Shown piece by piece: positions 61,901 through 64,000 of a DNA stretch of 64,000 bases. The notes below the pieces were generated by a model. It searched no databases, was not told the DNA's origin, and saw only the letters and a program-made list of their open reading frames with translations. The position numbers and the translations under genes were made by a program. Within the stretch, counting starts at the first letter, position 1; each line of letters opens with the position of its first letter. This DNA comes from Bradyrhizobium sp. CB1717 (GTDB taxonomy: Bacteria > Pseudomonadota > Alphaproteobacteria > Rhizobiales > Xanthobacteraceae), in assembly GCF_029714325.1 (NCBI RefSeq), contig NZ_CP121666.1:4216001-4280000 (forward strand), in the 5' to 3' direction.

Positions 61901-62287
61901 TCAGGTGTACTTCTTGTCGCGCTCGAGCAGCTCGATGGAGATGCCTTCGGGGCCGCGGATGAAGCAGATGCGCACGCCGGGCCGGATCGTCGTCGGCTCG
62001 CGCGTGAAGGTGACACCCTTGGCCTTGATCTCGGCGGCAACAGTGTCGATGTCCTTCACGGTCAGGCCGAAATGATCGAGACCCTGATGCGGGTGCGGGG
62101 GCGGCGGATTGACGGCATTGTCGCCCTCGAGCGGGGCGATGAAGATTTTGGCGCCGCCGAGGTTCACGTCGATTCGTCCTGGCGCGCGCACGATCTCGCC
62201 ACCCAAGATGTCCCGCAACCAGGCCGCTGTGGCCTCCGGATCGGGGCTGCGCAGATGGACGTGATCCCAAGTGACGGCGATTGGCAT
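61901..62287 (-). CDS. VOC-family (glyoxalase/bleomycin-resistance-type) protein
   Basis: A 128-residue single VOC protein: MPIAVTWDHVHLRSPDPEATAAWLRDILGG (in pieces) with the metal-ligand His10, HQGLDHFGLTVKDIDTVAAEIKAKG with a second His, and IRPGVRICFIRGPEGISIELLERD ending the domain with Glu. The DHVHLRSPDPE start is typical of glyoxalase I-like members. Metal binding is likely; substrate unknown. The start at 62287 is chosen over an upstream frame that reads as random. Confidence 0.88.
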   Translation of the reverse strand: MPIAVTWDHVHLRSPDPEATAAWLRDILGGEIVRAPGRIDVNLGGAKIFIAPLEGDNAVNPPPPHPHQGLDHFGLTVKDIDTVAAEIKAKGVTFTREPTTIRPGVRICFIRGPEGISIELLERDKKYT

Positions 62288-62469
62288 TTCATAGTCTCCC
62301 AACGGGGTCTTGCGAATTGCGGCGCATGTTAGCGGCACCGGCCGGTGGTCGCCACCGTGCCTGCCGACTCGCCTGAAGCGCGGGAACCTTAGTTCCTCTC
62401 CCGGGTTAAGGTAAGCAGGTGGTCTGTTCGTCGTGCAAACGCAGCTCGGCCGCCATCGGTGATGCATCC

Positions 62470-63060
62470 ATGGGCACCAGGCTTGACCGGATCAGGTTGG
62501 AACGCTTTGCCGGGACCGGCGAACGATTGGCGCGAGCCGTGACGGCCGCGAGCGTCTCGTTTGGCCGAGGCTTGCTGTGGCTGCTGGCGGCCATCATCGT
62601 CGGATGCGGCATCTGGATGCTGCTGCCGCTCTCCAAGGGCAATAGCACCGAGCCGGTCAAGTCGGACCTCAAATCAGACTTCAAGTCAGACTTGGCCGCC
62701 GTCGAACCGGCTGCTCCGGGCGATGCCGCAGCGGCGGTTCCGCCGACGGCCGAAGCTCAGGCTGCGGCCGAGCTCGATCATCTCAGGATTTCATCACAGA
62801 CCTGGCGTCGTGGCGGCCTCGGCTCGAAGGCGCTGGTGACGTTCACGCTGCGAAACGACAACGACTATGCCGTAAGAGATGTCGAGATCGTCTGCGCCTT
62901 CGTGCGTCGCGACGGCACGCCTCTCACCGTTCGCAGCCGCGTGCTGACCGACACCGTCAGCATGAAGAGCCGCAAAACCTTCGCCCGTATTCCGGTCGGG
63001 TACGTCAACGTTAATGCCGATCAGGCGAAGTGCTCGCTGGTTGCGGCACGGCGGGCGTAG
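62470..63060 (+). CDS. Single-pass membrane protein with exported domain
   Basis: A 196-residue protein. Residues about 1-30 are basic, then a membrane helix (LLWLLAAIIVGCGIWMLLPL, about 34-53), a Lys/Ser/Asp-rich linker (KSDLKSDFKSDL, an imperfect repeat), and a beta-rich C-terminal domain: WRRGGLGSKALVTFTLRNDN, DYAVRDVEIVCAFVRRDGTP, KTFARIPVGYVNVNADQAKC. That domain resembles the small immunoglobulin-like or FixH-like domains of envelope proteins; not recognised with confidence. The ATG at 62470 is used; a GTG at 62419 would add 17 residues. Confidence 0.7.
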   Translation: MGTRLDRIRLERFAGTGERLARAVTAASVSFGRGLLWLLAAIIVGCGIWMLLPLSKGNSTEPVKSDLKSDFKSDLAAVEPAAPGDAAAAVPPTAEAQAAAELDHLRISSQTWRRGGLGSKALVTFTLRNDNDYAVRDVEIVCAFVRRDGTPLTVRSRVLTDTVSMKSRKTFARIPVGYVNVNADQAKCSLVAARRA

Positions 63061-63231
63061 AGGCCGGCGTTCTGCAGTAGCGGAAAAGTTACCGTTTCCA
63101 GCCCTGTTCTGGCCTTGGCCAAAAACTTGGCGTCGCCATTTGAACCGAAGGGCAGGGCCAGGAACCAATCAGAGTATCGCCTGTTAAGGCGGAGAGCCCA
63201 CGCGGGGATTGCGGGGGGCGGAGTGCGGCCA

Positions 63232-63732
63232 ATGCCCATCTTTCGGTATTTCATGTTCGTCGGCGGAGCGTTGCTGACACTGCTGTTTGCGGTGAACTTC
63301 GTAGTGCCGGCCTCGCCCGTGACGCCAGCCGTCGCGACCGCAAGCAACGACCAGCCGTCGATCCGGATCCGGTCCGATCGCCATCTGCCCGAGCGTGTCG
63401 TGCTCGACACCAGCCAGCCGACGATTGCCCCGCCTGCGGTGAAGACCGCCGCTGTGGCGGCGCCGCAGCCGCCGGATACCGCGTCGGCAGCGGCCCTCGC
63501 GGAGATGTCGGCCAAGGCGCGGGTGCGCGAGACCTTTGCCCAGTTTACGCCTGGCTCGAAGGCCGACGCCGCCAAGAAGCCGCAGGCCCAGGCTCAGCCC
63601 AAGCGTAAGGTCGCCAGAGCGCATCCGGCGCCGCAATATTATGGCGGGCCACAATATGGCGGGCCGCAGTATGGCCGACCGATGATGGTGGCACAGCAGC
63701 CGCATTTCGGCCTCTTCAACACGACCTGGTGA
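63232..63732 (+). CDS. Membrane-anchored protein with Gln/Gly/Tyr-rich tail
   Basis: A 166-residue protein. One N-terminal helix (FRYFMFVGGALLTLLFAVNFV, split) serves as signal anchor. The rest is low complexity: a Pro/Ala-rich middle (APPAVKTAAVAAPQPP), a helix SAAALAEMSAKARVRETFA, a basic KRKVARAH stretch, and YYGGPQYGGPQYGRP near residues 138-152 with three PQYGG-like units. The start at 63232 has a GGGGCGGAG site. No family recognised; the architecture resembles other exported rhizobial anchors. Confidence 0.72.
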   Translation: MPIFRYFMFVGGALLTLLFAVNFVVPASPVTPAVATASNDQPSIRIRSDRHLPERVVLDTSQPTIAPPAVKTAAVAAPQPPDTASAAALAEMSAKARVRETFAQFTPGSKADAAKKPQAQAQPKRKVARAHPAPQYYGGPQYGGPQYGRPMMVAQQPHFGLFNTTW

Positions 63733-63746
63733 CAAGCCGGCTGTGA

Positions 63747-63778
63747 CCCGCCTCCGTGGAGGCGGGAAGGGCTTTTTA
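63747..63778 (+). terminator. Rho-independent terminator
   Basis: CCCGCCTCC, loop GT, GGAGGCGGG is followed by AAGGGCTTTTTATT. It is 15 bases after the preceding gene stop. Confidence 0.85.
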
Positions 63779-63887
63779 TTGGCCAGCCTCTCTGCTAATT
63801 CGAACCCGTCCGAAGGCCGTCCGGTGCGCTGGCTCGCCAGCCACGGTCCGGCGCTTCGCGGCTAACGGCCCAATCCTTAGGGCCAGG

Positions 63888-63964
63888 GCGCTCGTAGCTC
63901 AGCTGGATAGAGCATCGGATTTCGATTCCGAGGGTCGGAGGTTCGAATCCTTCCGAGCGCGCCA
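63888..63964 (+). tRNA. tRNA-Arg (anticodon TCG)
   Basis: A 77-base cloverleaf with encoded CCA. The acceptor stem is GCGCTCG with CGAGCGC, the D-arm contains AGCTCAGCTGGATAGAGC, and the anticodon stem TCGGA / TCCGA holds the loop TTTCGAT with anticodon TCG at positions 34-36, reading CGA (arginine). The T-arm is GGAGG-TTCGAAT-CCTTC. The frame that overlaps it on the minus strand is the usual spurious reading of a tRNA. Confidence 0.97.
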
Positions 63965-64000
63965 ACCCCGCCGGTGTTACCGCCATAATTCCGGGCGATG

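Noticed and set aside
63795..63986. A small minus-strand frame reading SEGFEPPTLGIEIRCSIQLSYE
   Set aside because: Classic spurious reading of the complement of a tRNA gene.

Overview
The window looks like a Bradyrhizobium chromosome (Alphaproteobacteria, Nitrobacteraceae). The reasons are the protein style of the ribosomal genes, the high G+C, and several families of palindromic intergenic repeats of the kind scattered through Bradyrhizobium and Rhodopseudomonas genomes. The species cannot be named from the sequence alone.

Layout. (1) 1-9.98 kb: the distal half of the S10/spc/alpha ribosomal cluster, rplE(partial)-rpsN-rpsH-rplF-rplR-rpsE-rpmD-rplO-secY-[second secY-like gene]-adk-rpsM-rpsK-rpoA-rplQ, ended by a strong hairpin terminator. 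Two features are unusual: a shortened SecY paralogue inserted between secY and adk, and an adenylate kinase carrying a long histone-H1-like lysine-rich tail. (2) 10-13.9 kb: a frameshifted Bug/TctC-type solute-binding gene, an SDR gene with a DUF1330 gene, and an alcohol dehydrogenase-type gene divergent from an HxlR regulator. (3) 13.9-21.4 kb: an outer-membrane porin, a DegP/HtrA protease, rarA, a pseudouridine synthase, a small exported protein and an ATP12-type F1 chaperone. (4) 21.4-28.4 kb: a FliK-like gene coupled to a stand-alone FlhB C-terminal-domain gene, a class D beta-lactamase-like gene, a hydrolase, a coiled-coil protein, a DUF4260 protein and the propionyl/acyl-CoA carboxylase beta subunit. 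(5) 28.5-31.4 kb: a visibly AT-richer three-gene island (a DUF4747-like protein, a four-helix membrane protein, and a DUF6236-like protein with a hydrophobic C-terminus). It is the best candidate in the window for an undescribed, possibly defence-type, system. (6) 31.4-46.4 kb: mostly single genes (adenosine-specific kinase, an exported-looking PIMT, VOC, DUF2182/DUF1326 pair, GST, hydrolases, ArsR regulator, small ABM/NIPSNAP proteins, PEP-mutase-like lyase, TRIC channel, tri-haem cytochrome c). (7) 46.7-56.9 kb: a fused indolepyruvate ferredoxin oxidoreductase, a 1.1-kb composite of repeats, then a same-strand acyl-CoA locus (thiolase, DUF35 Zn-ribbon/OB protein, MaoC-type hydratase, hydroxyacyl-CoA dehydrogenase-type SDR, DapA-family enzyme, Nudix hydrolase). 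(8) 57-64 kb: an EamA transporter, a large PAS histidine kinase, a GrlR-family protein, small exported or membrane-anchored proteins and a tRNA-Arg(TCG).

How the genes fit together. The ribosomal block is one co-directional unit with internal hairpins. The 51.3-56.9 kb block has the parts for beta-oxidation-like processing of an acyl-CoA (hydration, 3-hydroxyacyl oxidation, thiolysis) with a possible CoA-cleaving Nudix enzyme, and the 2-oxoacid:ferredoxin oxidoreductase upstream would supply acyl-CoA from aromatic 2-oxoacids. pccB would channel propionyl-CoA. At least eight repeat families (roughly two dozen copies) occupy most non-coding stretches, so many gaps contain repeats rather than missed genes. 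All calls come from reading the sequence; no database search was run.
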